The notes under the pieces were generated by a model, which saw only the letters and a list, made by a program, of their open reading frames with translations, ran no database searches and had not been told where the DNA came from. A stretch of DNA of 64,000 bases from Mya arenaria (taxonomy: Eukaryota; Mollusca; Bivalvia; Myida; Myidae): NCBI RefSeq assembly GCF_026914265.1, contig NC_069138.1:34774598-34838597 (forward strand). Reading direction: 5' to 3'. The translations under genes were made by a program, and so were the position numbers. Shown here piece after piece: positions 1-13,400 of the stretch (the stretch's first letter is position 1; every line of letters starts with the position of its first letter).

Positions 1-900
1 CAATTCCAGTTTGCAATCTGTGTTCAATGCCCTGTCTGTAAAATAATCATTTGCATTTAAAAGTTCTTACTTAGTATTACTATTGACTTTTTCTACTCTC
101 CTACAAAAAAATGTAAGTTTCAGTGTAAAATTGCAAAATATTTCTACTTGGCAATACCAAAAGTAAATATATCACTACACCACATTCTTATGGTGGTCAC
201 TTGGTTAAATATACTGTGATCTAACACTGAAACAAACACTAATATTCCATGTGTTTAGCTTGTATGAATGAAAATCGGTATTTCTAACTTCAAATATACC
301 TGCTATTGTTATGGTTGTATATAATATGAATTTTACTACCAAATAAATTTGTGGAATGTTATGTTGTTTTCATTTATTAAGTGATCTTTGGTGAATGTCC
401 AATCGTCTACTATCCATACTATTTTGTAATTTAATTTATATATTTCGATGTATCGAAATAAAGAAAGCTATTTCTACAAAAAATTATTGTGTTTTAATAA
501 GTGATGTAACGAGTATCGAGTAGAATCGAATGATCATCACTTAAAACATCATATCAGCGACAGTCGATGTTGTTGGCCAAGAATCAAGGTCGGGTCTAAC
601 GCAGTACGGTATTTGCGTTTTAAAAATAACAACTTTATTTCATAATTGCAGCATATGTACAATGTGCAGGACAATGTAAATTTTGTAATTTGTGTTCTAC
701 ATTCATGTCCAGTACTTTTTGCCTCCCCGTATCTGTCAACTTGGTTGTCACTTTTAACACAAACTTGTAAAAGATAGCTTTAAACAAATTACTCTAGCTT
801 ATGAGTGGTTGACAAAAAATATGGTGGATGATAAACAGAAAATACCTTGTTAATCTAATTTTGTTTTGAAATTCTTTCGGGTTAAGGGGAACTTTTTTTA
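1..900. other. AT-rich DNA with no recognised gene
   Basis: No ORF with recognisable domain content and no clear repeat is visible. Two AATAAA-like motifs occur (near 343 and 457), so the 3' end of an upstream gene is possible, but nothing coding supports this. Confidence 0.4.
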
Positions 901-904
901 AAAT

Positions 905-1816
905 CATTTTTAGCTCGACTATTCGAAGAATAAGGAGAGCTATCCTAGTCAACCGAGCGTCGGCGTAACCACTTATCTTAAAGTTTGCGTACCACCTCAA
1001 ATATTTTCAAAGTCCGTTGACATCTCGCTTTCAAACTTTACACGCTTGTTTACCATCATGCCCCCAACCTGTACACAGGAGGAGGTAACCCTATCAAGCA
1101 TTTTGACAAAATTATGCCCCTTTTTCGACTTAAAATTTATGTTAAAGTTTGCGTACCACCTCAAATATTTTCAAAGTTCTTTTTACATCTGGCTTTTAAA
1201 CTTAGTTCGCTTGTTCACCATCATGCCCCCAACCTGTACACAGGAAGAGGTCACTTTATCAAGCATTTTGACAGAACTATGCCACTTTTTCGACTTAGAA
1301 TTAACGTTAAAGTTTGCGTACCATCAATTATTTTCAAAGTCCATTGACATCTGGCTTTTAAACTTAGTATGCTTGTTCACCATCATGCCCCCAACCTGTA
1401 CACAGGAAGAGGTCACTTTATCAAGCATGTTGACAGAACTATGCCACTTTTTCGACTTAGAATTTATGTTAAAGTTTGCGTACCACCTCAATTATTTTCA
1501 AAGTCCATTGACATCTAGCTTTGAAACTTAGCACGCTTGTTCACCATCATGCCCCCAACCTGTACACAGGAAGAGGTCACTGTATCGAGCATTTTGACAA
1601 AATTATGCCCCTTTTTCGACTTAGAATTTTAATTAAAGTTTGCGTACCACCTTAAATATTTTCCAATTCAATTTATATAAATATCACAGCACATCATGTA
1701 TTGCATTGAAATCTAATCCAACAGTGATCCATGCATGTTTCGCCAAAACCGTTCAATCCATACACCGAAAAGCGGCGGAATAGTCGAGCGCTCTGTCTCT
1801 GTGACAGCTCTTGTTT
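905..1816 (+). mobile_element. Non-autonomous Helentron-like (pearl/HINE-type) element with core tandem repeats
   Basis: The left end carries GCTCGACTATTC (913-924). Its exact reverse complement lies near the right end (1778-1789), giving subterminal inverted repeats. The right end also has a small hairpin (CTGTC-TCTGT-GACAG) before a TTGTT end. Inside are four tandem units of ~164 bp, with the phrase AAAGTTTGCG recurring at 980, 1144, 1309, 1471 and 1635. This layout matches the 'pearl' elements described in bivalves, later grouped with Helentron-associated elements. A second element with similar ends lies at 21594-22020. There is no coding capacity; the 161-codon ORF across the core repeats is a by-product of repetition. 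Confidence 0.65.
980..1660. repeat. ~164-bp tandem core repeat, about four units
   Basis: Units start at 980, 1144, 1309 and 1471, with a partial fifth from 1635. Each holds the block CCCCCAACCTGTACACAGGA followed by a conserved stretch ending in TTTTTCGACTTA. Spacing varies by only 1-3 bp. The array forms the core of the Helentron-like element. Confidence 0.85.
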
Positions 1817-2206
1817 ATTTTAAAATATCTTATACCATTGGAAAGGTCTAAAATTCCAAATCTCGATTATATCAATTGATATGAATTCCAAAAACTTTTT
1901 TGTTTTAATTTGTTCCGGTTTAAAGTTAAGATAAGTGCATTGAAGTTAATTGGTCTGTACAGAAAGCACGATAACAATTGTGTTGGATTATTTTTATTAA
2001 AAAAGTTTAAAATATACCATTTACATTTTCAAACAGTTTTTAAGAGCCTTCTGAAGATATATGAAACTCTAAAGAAAAGCCGATTGAATGTTTACATTGG
2101 GACTAGTTCGCGATTTATCGGGTCAGACATAGATTTTTTTTATTTCGTTTGTAAGGTTAGATAAGAGCTCTATTGTAAATACTTGAGTGTGATAGATTAT
2201 GTTTTG

Positions 2207-2735
2207 GTTTCCGGACAACTCGGCACCCAACAAATTCGGCATACGTATCTTTTCGGCACCAATTCAATTCGGCACCGCCTAGTCGGCACCATGAGATTGG
2301 ATACCAAGATAACTCGGCACCGTTTCTTTTTTGCTCATGTATTCAAGCATTTAGAGCTTAAATTTGGTCCAGAAAAATTATATTCCCAGAAAATTTCGTA
2401 GAGCTACTTTATTTATTTTTTAATTCTTATTTTTTATTCATTATCATACACTGTACTGTATTTTAAATTTTAACTCCTGGTACAAAGATTTTGAAAACAT
2501 TTAAATCAGTTTAAATTTATACTAAATTCAACTACATGTAGAATGTTCGATATAACAAACAAAATATGTGACATAAAAATGTTCATATTAAAACTTAACA
2601 CTAAAACTTTCGCTGTTAAAATAATGAAACAATTATGAAAGTATTTTGCAAAAATGAAATAACTGGGTGCCGAATGTGTTGGTGCCGAATTGACTAGACC
2701 GAATTATCTTGGTGCCGAATTATCCTGTTACCGAT
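2207..2735. mobile_element. Fold-back element built from ATTCGGCACC motifs
   Basis: The left arm (about 2207-2330) holds repeated TTCGGCACC/CTCGGCACC words. The right arm (about 2663-2735) holds the same words reversed (GGTGCCGAAT). The arms pair only imperfectly, and the ~330 bp between them is AT-rich and non-coding. This looks like a non-autonomous fold-back or MITE inserted just upstream of gene copy A. No clear target duplication was found and the family is unknown. Confidence 0.5.
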
Positions 2736-2755
2736 GTTTTATGGATGTTTGATGC

Positions 2756-2880
2756 ATGTAAATATAATAACTCATTCAATATCAAGGGTTGGAACGGTAG
2801 AAAAAGTAATAAAGTTGAACACATGGCTAGTTTATCATCAACAAGTGCGTTTGACGTCACCGATCAATGGACCTGTAAAG
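2756..2880 (+). promoter_or_regulatory. Conserved upstream/5' leader segment of copy A with a CRE-type site
   Basis: The segment matches the equivalent segments of copy C (19286-19408) and copy D (52966-53063). All three share a block around GGTTGGAACGG/GGATTGGAACG and a perfect TGACGTCA palindrome (here 2852-2859), the consensus CREB/ATF site. It sits 21 bp before the chosen start codon. An upstream ATG at 2823 opens a short reading frame overlapping the main start. Whether the segment is promoter, 5' UTR or both cannot be told without transcripts. Confidence 0.5.
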
Positions 2881-5800
2881 ATGGAAGATATATTCGTCCA
2901 AGGTTAGTAAAATCATGTTTATTAGATAAACATAATGGTAGCTTTTTCTGTATCAGCATTAGGGACGTTACTAGTGTCATGCCATCGTTGTCTATAAATG
3001 TAAAACGGTTTCTAAACTTCTAAAACAGTACATTTTTAAGCATATTAGCTTCTAAGAGGTTGACACAGGCTAGTGTTTTCAAGTCCGAGTAGTTATATCT
3101 GTGTACAAAAATACTTTAAACCGCCCAGTCAAATACTTTTTGGGAAAGGAAAACTAATGAAAACATTGCCTTTGATTTACTACCTGGTTATCCAGGAAGC
3201 AATTATTAATGGAATGAGATTAGAATTAAAATGACTGCGACAGTACATGCATATTTCTGTATACCTTATAGTTTGTTTTCAAGAAGACGCATTGACGCTT
3301 CTGCCACCCTCATACAAATGCAAAAATAGTTCTTAACAAACAATAAAACATCAACAGCAATGAAACTAATCAAAAAGCAATAAAAAAAACAAAAAACAGC
3401 CGCAATGTTAGAAATGTTTCTAACTATGTTTCACTTTCTCTTTGAATATACAGCGACAAGACACCCAAGAGTGCCTGAGAGAAAACTAAAAAGATATGGC
3501 GCTTCGATCAAGATTTTAAAGGATATAAAATCGTTGTGTCAGAGGTAAATATGCCAGATATATCGGAGATCGTTTTTTTTTACGAGGCAACGAAACCATC
3601 TATAGTCGCCGGTCCAAGAAAAAGTCAGAAGGTCCAAGCGTGCTAACACTTTCCTGGACGTACCCTACCTAGATTCACATTATATAAATATTTTCTTACC
3701 AATTTTTTTTTCGGTAAATGCAAATAAGTGCTGATTTGTGTTTTTACGTTTCTAAACTACGAATGAAGAAGATTGAGATTTATACATGAAAAAACATGGT
3801 AAATCCCAATATCATGGAAACTGACTTTTTTGATGATGTAGATACTGATATTGAGAATATCCTCGGCTGCTTATAATTGCATTTATTCAGACAGTTTTAG
3901 TGTCAAATTAATATATGGACAAGTCGACAAAGTTTGGTTGAAGTCGTCTTATTACTCAGTCTCAGCACTACATTATGTTGAATGACGAGTGGTTTGTCAA
4001 TGACTAATGTAAACGTTCAGATTTTACCGAGTAACTTCTAAGGTGAAATAAAGGTTGAATTGATCGGAATTGCTTATGTACAGAATATATATTTCTGTTT
4101 AATAATTCAAATTGTCAGTTTATCTTAATTCTACAAACAAATTCATTAAAGATACTTTTCACAGCAATTTACTGTATAAGTATATAGAAACTATGGGTGG
4201 GGCCATTTTTTATCCCAGGGTCACAATTTGCACATTCTTGGTAAATGCCACTACATGAGGCTTCGTGCCTAATATCATAGATACTTGCATTATAGTTCTC
4301 ACAATCTACCGAGTGCAGTTTTAATATGAGTAATATTTGAAGGTTTTACTTTTGAAATTATTCATTTTCTATGTTTCAGGTCCCAACAACCGGAAGTTAT
4401 ACTTCTTGTCGGTGACGTCGGTGCAGGCAAAAGCTCCTTAGTCAACACTATTATTCAAGCACTGACTGAACAACATCTTCCGAGGGCGAAAACTGGCAAA
4501 GGTGGCACACGCACCAAAACCATCACACTCCAAAGGTATGCTACAACATCAAATATTCGACTTTTAATTGGTTTTTAAACCATTCATTTTTTAAGTCCCG
4601 CTAGAGAGCAGGTTTGGAAGGCGGAAAGAAACACATTAAAGAATAGCCTTCGAGTAAGACAGATTATCATAAAAATTAGTCAATGCCTTTTTCAGAAAGT
4701 GTCAAGGAAATTAACATTAGACTCAATAAATGATGTAAAATATTTCTACTTCAATAACACTGCACATGAAAATAAAGTCCATTTTAATAATTCTTTAATA
4801 AACATGCAGCAAAGAGCACAATTCAAATAGTGATGAATTCGTTTTTAACATTTAAGTCGGTGTTTAGTAGTATAATGCATCCTCCAACGTTTGGCACCAT
4901 ACAAAGTGTTGGTACAATTTCCTATGTTTAGCACTTTTTACACATAGTGTTAGCACATTCTACATAGGTTTGAAACATTTCCCTATGTTAAGCACGTTTT
5001 ATATAGTTTTGAAACAATTTCTTGTTTGGCATGTTCTAAATAGTTTTGAAACAATTTCCTATGTTTAGGACGGTCTTCATAATTTTGAAACAATTTCCTA
5101 TGTTTAGGACGGTCTTCATAATTTTGAAACAATTTCCTATGTTTAGGACGGTCTTCATAATTTTGAAACAATTTCCTATGTTAAGGACGTTCTTCATAAT
5201 TTTGAAACAATTCCATTCCTATGTTAAGCCCTTCCTACATAGTAATTTTCCTTATTTGACACGATCTCCATAATTGCCATAGTTTTAAAATATTCTACTG
5301 TATTTGGCACGTTCTCTTTGTTGTATTATGACTTGAAGATCTTGCAATGGCTACCTTTTTATACTAACTGCTTATAGCGTTCAGTCTATTAGTTGTGATA
5401 TAAAACACACATTTCATGGCATGGCCACGGGCGAAAATGACGTTACATTGGTTTTATCTTTTAAATAAACTTAAAGATCAATTTGCTGAAATAAGGCGTG
5501 ATTCCTTGCGTTATGAATTTCACCAGTGGCCTGGTTTTCACCATATACATTGTATATACCTACAGGTTTTACCACTGCGGAGTCAACGAAAACGACCTAC
5601 AAGATGGCCACGAGTTGGAAGGCTTAACTGACATGCTTCCAACACTTACTGACTTTGCCGGCAATTCAAACTGTCATGAAGAATTTCTTGAAATTTTATT
5701 TCTTATTCTTGGCGGTACAGTTTTTTATATTTAATCGTGTTGTAAGATATATTTTTTTCTTAAAATTCTCTTGCATTTTGTGTTATATCGTTAACCACTA

Positions 5801-6796
5801 GAGTAATGAAATGAGTTGTTTTCATAAAAGCTCGCAATTTAAGATTTATATTCGATTGTAGAATAGTTGATTGTCATTTAATTCAACAATCAGCATGATA
5901 AAATTATGTACTAATTACAAAGCTATTTGCCACGGAGTTTTTAGGGTCTGACATGGACAAATTCAGACATAACCCAACTAAACTACTTTCAGGATACATT
6001 CCAACCGGCACTTCAATCAATTATCTCGAGGAATATCAGAGAAAATTCGGCGTTGGAAAACTGTCTCGGAAGTTCAACGCAAGCGACCCTGCACTAGAAG
6101 TGACAAAAATTGTCTTTGTGATAGACGCTCAATCCTCCTCGTTGCCTTATGCGCTTATTGATGGCATACAACGTGCCATCCAACAACACACTGCAGATGG
6201 ACAACTGAAGTGTATGTTGATTTATTTCATGTCACAAGAGCCTAAAATGGGCCTTAACTAATGTCTTAAATCGTAATTGTAAATGTTACAGTTTTCCTAT
6301 TATCAAACCCATGAATATAATTTCATTTTCAGATCACTGTGATCTTTTTGTCGTTTTGACGAAAATGGATGTCACAGATCAAGAAACAAAACTTGATTCA
6401 ACTGCGTCGGTTAGAGAGTCAAATGCGTCGCGTGAAAAGAGAGAACGCGAGCTTGCTGAAATGCTTACCATCGAGGGAGCCCTTAACGACAACCTCTTCC
6501 GGTGGATCAATTACAATGACAACATAACGGAGCAAAATCCCGAGATTGACATCATAGCCCTTACGTTTTTGAAAACCATGATGCAACAAAGACTGACAGA
6601 TGCCCAATCAAGCGTAAAACCCAAAGCACTGTTACCCAAAGAGTTGATTCAAATGAGAGTTGCAAAAATGTGGGATGATGCCTTGATATACGGCTGTAGA
6701 AATTGGAATAGTCTCGAGAAACAAACACAACTCATAGTGTTGGCGGTTCTGGGAGGGTTTTTTATCATCTTCCTCCTAAGCCGTTCTTATGCATGA
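2881..6796 (+). CDS. IFI44-like tail-anchored GTPase, copy A (six exons, 366 aa)
   Basis: Exons: 2881-2902, 3454-3544, 4380-4535, 5566-5714, 5993-6211, 6333-6796. All junctions are GT-AG and in phase, summing to 1101 nt. Domains: a basic N-terminal helix ending KSLCQR (to residue 38); P-loop GDVGAGKSS (49-57); G3 DFAG (119-122); hydrophobic strand KIVFVIDA (178-185); G4 TKMD (222-225); a charged loop; a segment resembling the IFI44 C-terminal region; and a single hydrophobic segment (about 346-361) before a five-residue tail, which suggests a tail-anchored membrane protein. Motif order and spacing recall vertebrate IFI44/IFI44L, which bind GTP and are interferon-induced; the anchor is not a usual part of those proteins. 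The start ATGGAAGA is chosen because copies A, C and D all keep it in phase with the canonical exon-2 acceptor. Function here is inferred; immune or membrane-remodelling roles are possible. Confidence 0.8.
4877..5320. repeat. Intron-3 minisatellite of copy A (~39-bp units, degenerate)
   Basis: About eleven diverged units contain the words TTTTGAAACAATTTCCTATG and TTTAGGACGG. The best-kept stretch is 5040-5200, with an exact 39-bp period. The same kind of repeat occupies intron 3 of copies B and C, so it was present before the genes duplicated. Short ORFs across it on both strands are repeat artefacts. Confidence 0.8.
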
Positions 6797-6932
6797 TTTC
6801 TTATGATGGAAAAGAAGTGACAATGTGGTATATCTGGCTTGACGTTCAATGAGTTTGTTTATAACTTTGACATTATCTTATAAAACAATGTTTTTTTCCA
6901 ACAGTTCGATTCGGCATTGTTTACACAATTGT

Positions 6933-6938
6933 AATAAA
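6933..6938 (+). promoter_or_regulatory. Candidate polyadenylation signal of copy A
   Basis: AATAAA, 137 bp after the stop codon of copy A. The surrounding 3' UTR aligns with that of copy C, whose own AATAAA lies closer to its stop codon. Confidence 0.45.
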
Positions 6939-7160
6939 TTGAATTCGAGGCTGGGACACAGTCGACAGCTAAGCGTTAGACGGTTGCAACTCCTTATACA
7001 TATAAAAGGAGTTACTACTATCTTGCGCAATGATTACGGTAAATTCAATTAAAGTTGCAAGCCATTTTTTCCATATAGTTTAACAAAATGATCAGTTATA
7101 CTATGTAACCATAACATATTATCAACAGTTCCGATCAGCTTTCTTTCTGTATAGATTTCA

Positions 7161-7290
7161 CAGCCTATTGGTGTGGATTTAAAAAAAAAAAATACCTTGT
7201 TCAGATCTCGTTGTCGTAAAACCATTTTACGACAACTGGAGTGTTAATGTTACAAATTTTCATATGAAGGAATAAAATCCTAATTAAATA
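7161..7290. repeat. Segment inverted relative to its counterpart after copy C
   Basis: This stretch matches the reverse complement of 31553-31680. Shared phrases are CATATGAAGGAATAAAA, CGTTGT(C/T)CAG-like words and GTGTGGAT. Both lie about 350-500 bp after the respective genes. It is either a dispersed element inserted twice in opposite directions or a local inversion in one block. Confidence 0.5.
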
Positions 7291-7399
7291 TTTTTCTATA
7301 GCATTCACACATCCATTATTAATAAATTAAAATGATTTGTTTTAATCAAGGTCCTATTGATATAAGATATTTTTTATATTCCATGTCAAATTAACAATA

Positions 7400-7725
7400 A
7401 CTTGTACAAGTACGTTTCGATCATTGACTTTACCAAAGCATTTGATTACGTCGTTAAAGATAACATATTTTATATATTAATCAAACTTTTAGAAGAGGAA
7501 ACATCAGGTTCAATAAATGTATGAATATGTTATATCAGGGGTAAGAAATAGATGACTTCCCTAGTATACTTGGTGTTAGACAGAGTGAGTTTTTGTCACC
7601 TTTCTTATTTTGTATATATTGAAATGATATAGAAGGATATTTTACGCTTAATATCTTCGAGGATGTGCAATTGAAAATGTTTCTCTTATTGTATGTTGAT
7701 GATATAGTTATTCCATGAGAATCTA
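7400..7725 (+). mobile_element. Degenerate LINE reverse-transcriptase fragment
   Basis: Broken frames give RT phrases in the right order: DFTKAFDYVVKDNIFYIL, then a GVRQ..FLSPFLF block, then NDIEGYFTLNIFEDVQ, then YVDDIVI (the catalytic YxDD box). Stops and frame changes show it is dead. A longer homologous remnant lies after copy C (32275-32600) and a short one after copy B (about 18390), so the insertion is older than the block duplication. Confidence 0.7.
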
Positions 7726-10060
7726 TAAGTGACGTTAAGCTCCTTTGGTTGAGTTAAAACAATATGCCTGAATTCACGTGTGCTCATTCAGTATTATGGA
7801 AGTGTCGCTTCGTTGCAGACAAATATTTTTCTATTATGTGTGTATGACCTATTATTTTGCTGAATAAAATAGTATTACATCCATTACTGCACACTTGTGA
7901 AGTGTTTGTTTAACACTCTCTTAAGGTTTTCTTAACCAGAACCAATCTGCATTGTTACGCATTGATATAAATCGAGGGTCCTATTAAGTAGTGTGCATGT
8001 GTTTGTTAGTCCATACTTAAGTCACAACAATCCTTGTTTTTGTTTGTTGAAGATGTGGTCATTTCAATAGTGTTATGTAATCGGCATATACATGTAAATA
8101 GTGCTGTTTTCTCGTGCCTGTCTTGTATGCTTGACTGCTGTTCACTTTTGTCTTCTTATTGTGCTTCGAAATAAAATCATTGATATACTTGGATGTTGGC
8201 GGCTTATCTCTGTGATTTCAAGTACCTTGCTGATAAACAAGGACTCTTTATATCTTTTTAGCATGCGCTTAGCAAATAAACTTCTGTTACTGTTAATCAT
8301 GACAAGTGATTCAAAGCTTTTTTATATTTCTAATATACTTTATGAACTACAGCTGTTGTCAAATAAACGCTTCAAATTAAGCAAAAAATAAAAAATACAC
8401 TCAATACAAAGGCAAGAGTACCAAGGTCAAGGTCATATGGAGTGCTTCAAAACCTAAACTAGGTCAGCAAAACATGTTTTTGTTGCTCTGCCAACTTGTC
8501 AACAATGTTGTAATAAATGAATTGCAACAAACAACGACCGAATCACTGAGTTCAGAATCGGGCATATCATTGGCCCTTGACCATTCTGACATTCATATCC
8601 CGGATGACAACTTATCGAATGTTTTAGAAAGTGTTAGAATATAATAAAGACGTTGTATGTATAAAAGTTGCACTGAAAGGCATACTCACAATGATGAACC
8701 AAACTAAAGGTTTTATACAACTTATTTCATATGATATTGGTACTATCGAAGTCTCATCCCTCTATCGGTAAATGGTATCGCAGGGACTCTACTTATTACT
8801 ATGACGATTGAGACTGGGTGCACATCAATAAATGATGGTTATGAATTATACAATATAACATTGTTTTATACATGTTCTTAACAGTCTATTATGTAACTAA
8901 TTTTCAATGTTGAATGTTTGGGATTAGTGGCCGTATTGTGCTTAGGGTTTAGCAATGTAAATCGAACACCAGTCAGATACTCCTGGCAACATCAACGGGC
9001 CTATTGCACCAATTGTGTTCACAATCATGTCCGCTTTTACCTCTCAGTCTATCGTGTTGTTGGTGGTTTGGTTAGACTGCAAATCAAATGAATTGCAATA
9101 ACATGCAAAATGTTTTAAACTTGCATTTATAAGAACGACGAAAGTACGTGACAAACTACAAGATACAGCCAAAGGGCGAAATTCAAGTCTAATACAACTC
9201 ATTAGACAAAACTTCAGCAATAAATAATAAATACATACAGATCAAATGTAATGGTGTGTACAGCTTGGAATTAAAACACTAATATTAATGATGTCTGTCT
9301 CAAATCACCCATTCATACGACACATACAAAAATGCTACTTTCACAACTTTAAATTATGGAAGGTTACAGACCACTGATTTAAAAAGCCAGAAACACCACA
9401 GGCGGGCTACACTTACCCTCCCTTCATATATAAAAAGTATCTGCTAGTTGTTACTTCATTGATTTTGATTTTTCACAAAGTGCCTAAAACTCATCTTTCT
9501 CTTTAAAAAAATAGAATTGTTTAAATGACAACCGGTCCATTAAAGTGGAGCGATTAAAAGAAATGATTTAAAACAACAGCAACAATACATTCACACCATT
9601 TAAATTGCAATCTGCCTTCAAAAAACGTTAATGCTGCATTTGTATTAGTCTAAAGAATGAGGAAAACGAGTATTTATTAACAAAACACTCTTTTTTTCAA
9701 GTACGTTGGGATATTTTTATATTTATGTGGAAATTATTATAAGTATTTAAGAGAGCACTTAACACTACCCACCTATTCCAGTGTATGTCAACCATCGTCA
9801 AAGTATCAAACATGCTTTCTGGTGTTGGCATATTTTCATTATATGTTTGGAAACAAAATGAATTGTTTGTTTACGATCCGATTCGCATACAAATGAAAGG
9901 TTCTTATAATCTCACATTTTGAAAATGACTGGTTTATCTATCTAGTAAACGAGAAAACTGATGGTGTAGCCTGCCTTTGAAGTGTGACAGAAATGGAACC
10001 CCATAATGATGATAACAAACGCTTTCAAAAATATATTCGAAACAGTTTAGGGTCGAATTT
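7726..10060. other. Intergenic DNA downstream of copy A, no gene seen
   Basis: No coding exon is recognised. Parts of 9404-9840 align with DNA after copy C (about 34250-34440 and 34985-35285), including the phrases CCTAAAACTCATCTTTCTCT and GACAACC(G/A)GTCCA. This supports a block duplication. The 96-codon ORF at 8101-8391 shows no domain and lies in this decayed sequence. Confidence 0.5.
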
Positions 10061-10089
10061 ATGATGGCAAATACGTGACATGTGTGTGT

Positions 10090-10650
10090 CTATTTTATCT
10101 TGTGGCCACGACTTACTCGTTTCCATGACTTCTTGTGCCGTGGTCAAGACTTACTATCGCGTTCCCACGAGTGAGTTATCTGGTGGCCACGAATTAGATA
10201 TGTAGTTTTTCTAAATCATGGCAAACGACGTCGTTGGACCGAGTTAGAAAGTCGTAGAGGATCACACGTGTCACCTCTTCGCCAACGATTTTCTTTTTAC
10301 CGGACAGTCATCGAAGTTGAACTGCATAAAGTTTGTTCTTTGTCATCAATACATTTGAATGTGGCCTTCATTACATATTTTCGATAAAGTTAAGGCCAAT
10401 CATGGTATTTGATCTCCGTCCGACAAGCTAAACATTCCAAAATTCCCTAGTGTTGCAGTACGTGTGCACGTTGCACAGCACGAACTAAAGATAAGAAGCG
10501 CATGTGTGTACGTCTGGGTTGGCAAAAGGGGATGTGGACTGCATGGTCATTTGAGCATCAATGGAGTTCGGTAGCTTTTAACGTATTTTATATTTGAAGG
10601 TAAGCACACGATTTTGATACTTATGAGCCTCAGTAGCTAAGTAATGTATT
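10090..10650. repeat. Upstream region of copy B homologous to DNA upstream of copy D
   Basis: It aligns with 45960-46375 plus 51117-51230, the two sides of the retrotransposon insertion. Shared phrases include AGGCCAATCATGGTATTTGAT, ACTAAAGATAAGAAG and GAGTTCGGTAGCTTTTAA. The first 110 bp hold decayed units of the GTGGCCACGACTTACTATC minisatellite that is expanded at 45600. Comparison with copy D suggests that about 2 kb following this segment, including exon 1, was deleted from copy B. Confidence 0.7.
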
Positions 10651-12949
10651 ATTGCTTTATGGTAAATTGTACAAGTTTGACACCGCAAATGTGTTTGTGA
10701 CTTGCTTTGTTCACAAAAGCAAAAAAGCGTTAATATTTATATTTTTGTACCAAAATGCTTCAGACCATCCAAGCAAGTACGTTTTTACATAAGACAACTA
10801 TTGAAACCATTGTCGTTAATTTACTTCCTGGTCAGCCAAGAAAAGCAAAGCTGAATATGGTTCATATCAATCCAAATATGCAAGTAATTATTAAAGCTTA
10901 TTTATAATAACACAATAGTTCGATCGTAATGCAATAACACGGGCCACACTACAATAATGTTGTCCAAAGCGATCGGTACTTGTGTTACTTGTTTTTATAT
11001 AAAAACATGTAAAACAATATTAAGAAGCGATAATAGATGCGTATTCCTGAATACGGTACGCTAGTAGTTTTCTTTCATGAATACGTCTTTACGCAAGTGC
11101 GACCTACATATACAAATACAATGATACTATTCAATAAACAATAAAAACTACAACGATGATACGACCTAATAAGAAATAAAACACAACGACACTACTCAAT
11201 GAACAATAAAGCAACAAAAATGTTTATAATTTTATTTCTCGTTTATTATGCAGCAGGAAGACACCCAAAAATGGCTGAGAAAAAAACAAAAAATGGCGAT
11301 ACGATAAAATTGTTAAAAGAAATAAAATCGCTTTGTCAGAGGTAACTATGTCATATATATCGGGGATTGTTTATTTTACGGCGTAACCAGTCTACCCATA
11401 GTCCTATGAAAGATCAGAATGTCCAAGGGTTCCAACGCCTTCCTGGGCGTACCCAAACTAGATTCATATTATATAAGTATTTGCTTAACAATTTTGACCG
11501 AAACATCGGGAAATGCAGATCAGTACTTATAGGTGTTGATGCGTTTATAAACTACGAATGAAGAAAAATTGGATTTAAACATGAACAAACCTTGTAAAAC
11601 TACAATATCATAGAAACTTCGTTTGCTTAAATGAAATTGAAATGTCTGGGGTGCAATGAATCACATAAGGATGTAGAAAATGAAATTTAGAACATCCTCG
11701 ACTACTTATAATTGCACAACATTTGGTTTAAACAATGTTCTGACAATTTTAGCGTTCTACCCCTTGAAAGTATCCACATATACCCTTCCTCTTTAAACAT
11801 GATCGACCCATTGAATAGTGCTCGCACATGGGATCCTCTCGGAAGACGCTTTGTATTTTAGTTTTGAGGCGGGTTGGCAGTCAAGTGATTCAACTGTTTG
11901 TCGATAAAAACAACAGTCGGCATTATAACTTATTATGTCGACAAAGGTTTATTCGATAAATCCATTCGAACCGGTCCTTAAAAGTCCATTGCTCTACAAA
12001 ATTAATTACAGATTGATTGATTAAAAATGTTTATATATAGAAGAAACATATATCTATATAAAGTTAATATATGGACAAGTTGACATAGTTAGTCTCATGA
12101 GATTAAATGATCGGTAATTGCACTACATTATGTTGAATGACAAGTGGTTTGTCTATGACTTATGTAAATAGTGGTTCTTAGTTTACCGACTAATTTCAAT
12201 GGTGAAAACAAAGGTTGAATTGATCAAAATGTTTTGTTTTTATTTCTGTTGAATGTTTTGCATTTGTCAGCTAATATAGACATTCATTCTGGATACACAT
12301 TCATTGAAATTTGTATTGCCAAAGCATCACCTTCATTCACCAGGACTTCATTTTTGTTAATGAAAGAAACGCATAATTTTAATCTCCTTGGTGCAATTTT
12401 AATGTAAGAAATATAAGAAGTATTCTTTGTTTAACATTACTTATGACAGTATTCATTTTCAATGTTTCAGGTCCCAAAACCCGGAAGTTGTTCTTCTTCT
12501 CGGTAACGTCGGTGCAGGCAAAAGCTCCTTAGTCAACACTATTATTCAAGCACTGACTGAACAACATCTTCCGAGGGCGAAGACTGGCAAAGGTGGCACA
12601 CTTTCTAAAACCGTCACACTCCAAAGGTATGCTTTAACATAAGGTATCTGGCTTAGTAGGTTATAAAAAAAATATTTCCATGCGGTCCAAGTCACGCCAG
12701 AGGGCATGTGTGGAAGCCGGCAAGAAACAGTTAAATAGTAGCCTTTGAGTCAGAAAGATTATCATAATATGTCATCGCCATTTTCGATAGTGTCAAGGAG
12801 ATTGACACACTAGATGGACGAAATGGATGATGTTTAGTTGTAGCTTGTTTGTCTATCATAGACACTGCATATGCATTCAATCGCTTTTAAGACCAAAAGA
12901 GAACGATTTCAGTCATGGAAAATGTGTTTTTAACTTTTAACAAAGTTGG

Positions 12950-13400
12950 TCAGTGTTTAATAGTTTGGTGCACCATCTTACGTTTAGTACGTTCTCCACA
13001 GATTTGGTACATGTTTCAACATGTTTTAAAACAATTTACTATGTTTGGCACGTTCGCAATATTTTTAAAACATGCCCATATGTTTGCCAGTTTTCCATTG
13101 TTTTGAAATATCCTTCTACGTTTGGCACACTCTCCATATGTTTTGAAACATTCTCATACATTTTGCATGTTCTCCATTTGAAACATACTCCTATTTTTAT
13201 TAAGTTATTCTGAGTTTTGAAACATTACTTATGTTTGGCACTTTCTACATAGTTTTGGAATAACGCCTATGTTTGGCAAGTGTTTCATAGTTTTAAACAT
13301 CCTCCTATTTTAACGCGTTCAACATATGTTTTTAGACATCCTTGGTATGTTATCCGCAGTTTTGAAAGGTCCTACTACATGTAGCACGTTTTCCTGAGTG
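12950..13400. repeat. Intron-3 minisatellite of copy B (degenerate ~36-39-bp units)
   Basis: Recurrent words are ATGTTTGGCACGTTC, TTTTGAAACAT and CTCCATATG. They match the repeats in intron 3 of copies A and C. Units are well diverged, so the array is old and not recently expanded. Confidence 0.7.

Noticed and set aside
1046-1531. 161-codon ORF
   Set aside because: It lies wholly in the 164-bp core repeats of the Helentron-like element and repeats itself.
2823-2902. Alternative start MASLSS for copy A
   Set aside because: It would need a non-canonical acceptor seven bases into exon 2. The matching frame has a stop in copy C and no ATG in copy D. The ATGGAAGA start works with the canonical acceptor in all three.
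8101-8391. 96-codon ORF
   Set aside because: No recognisable domain, no splice context, and it lies in decayed intergenic sequence.
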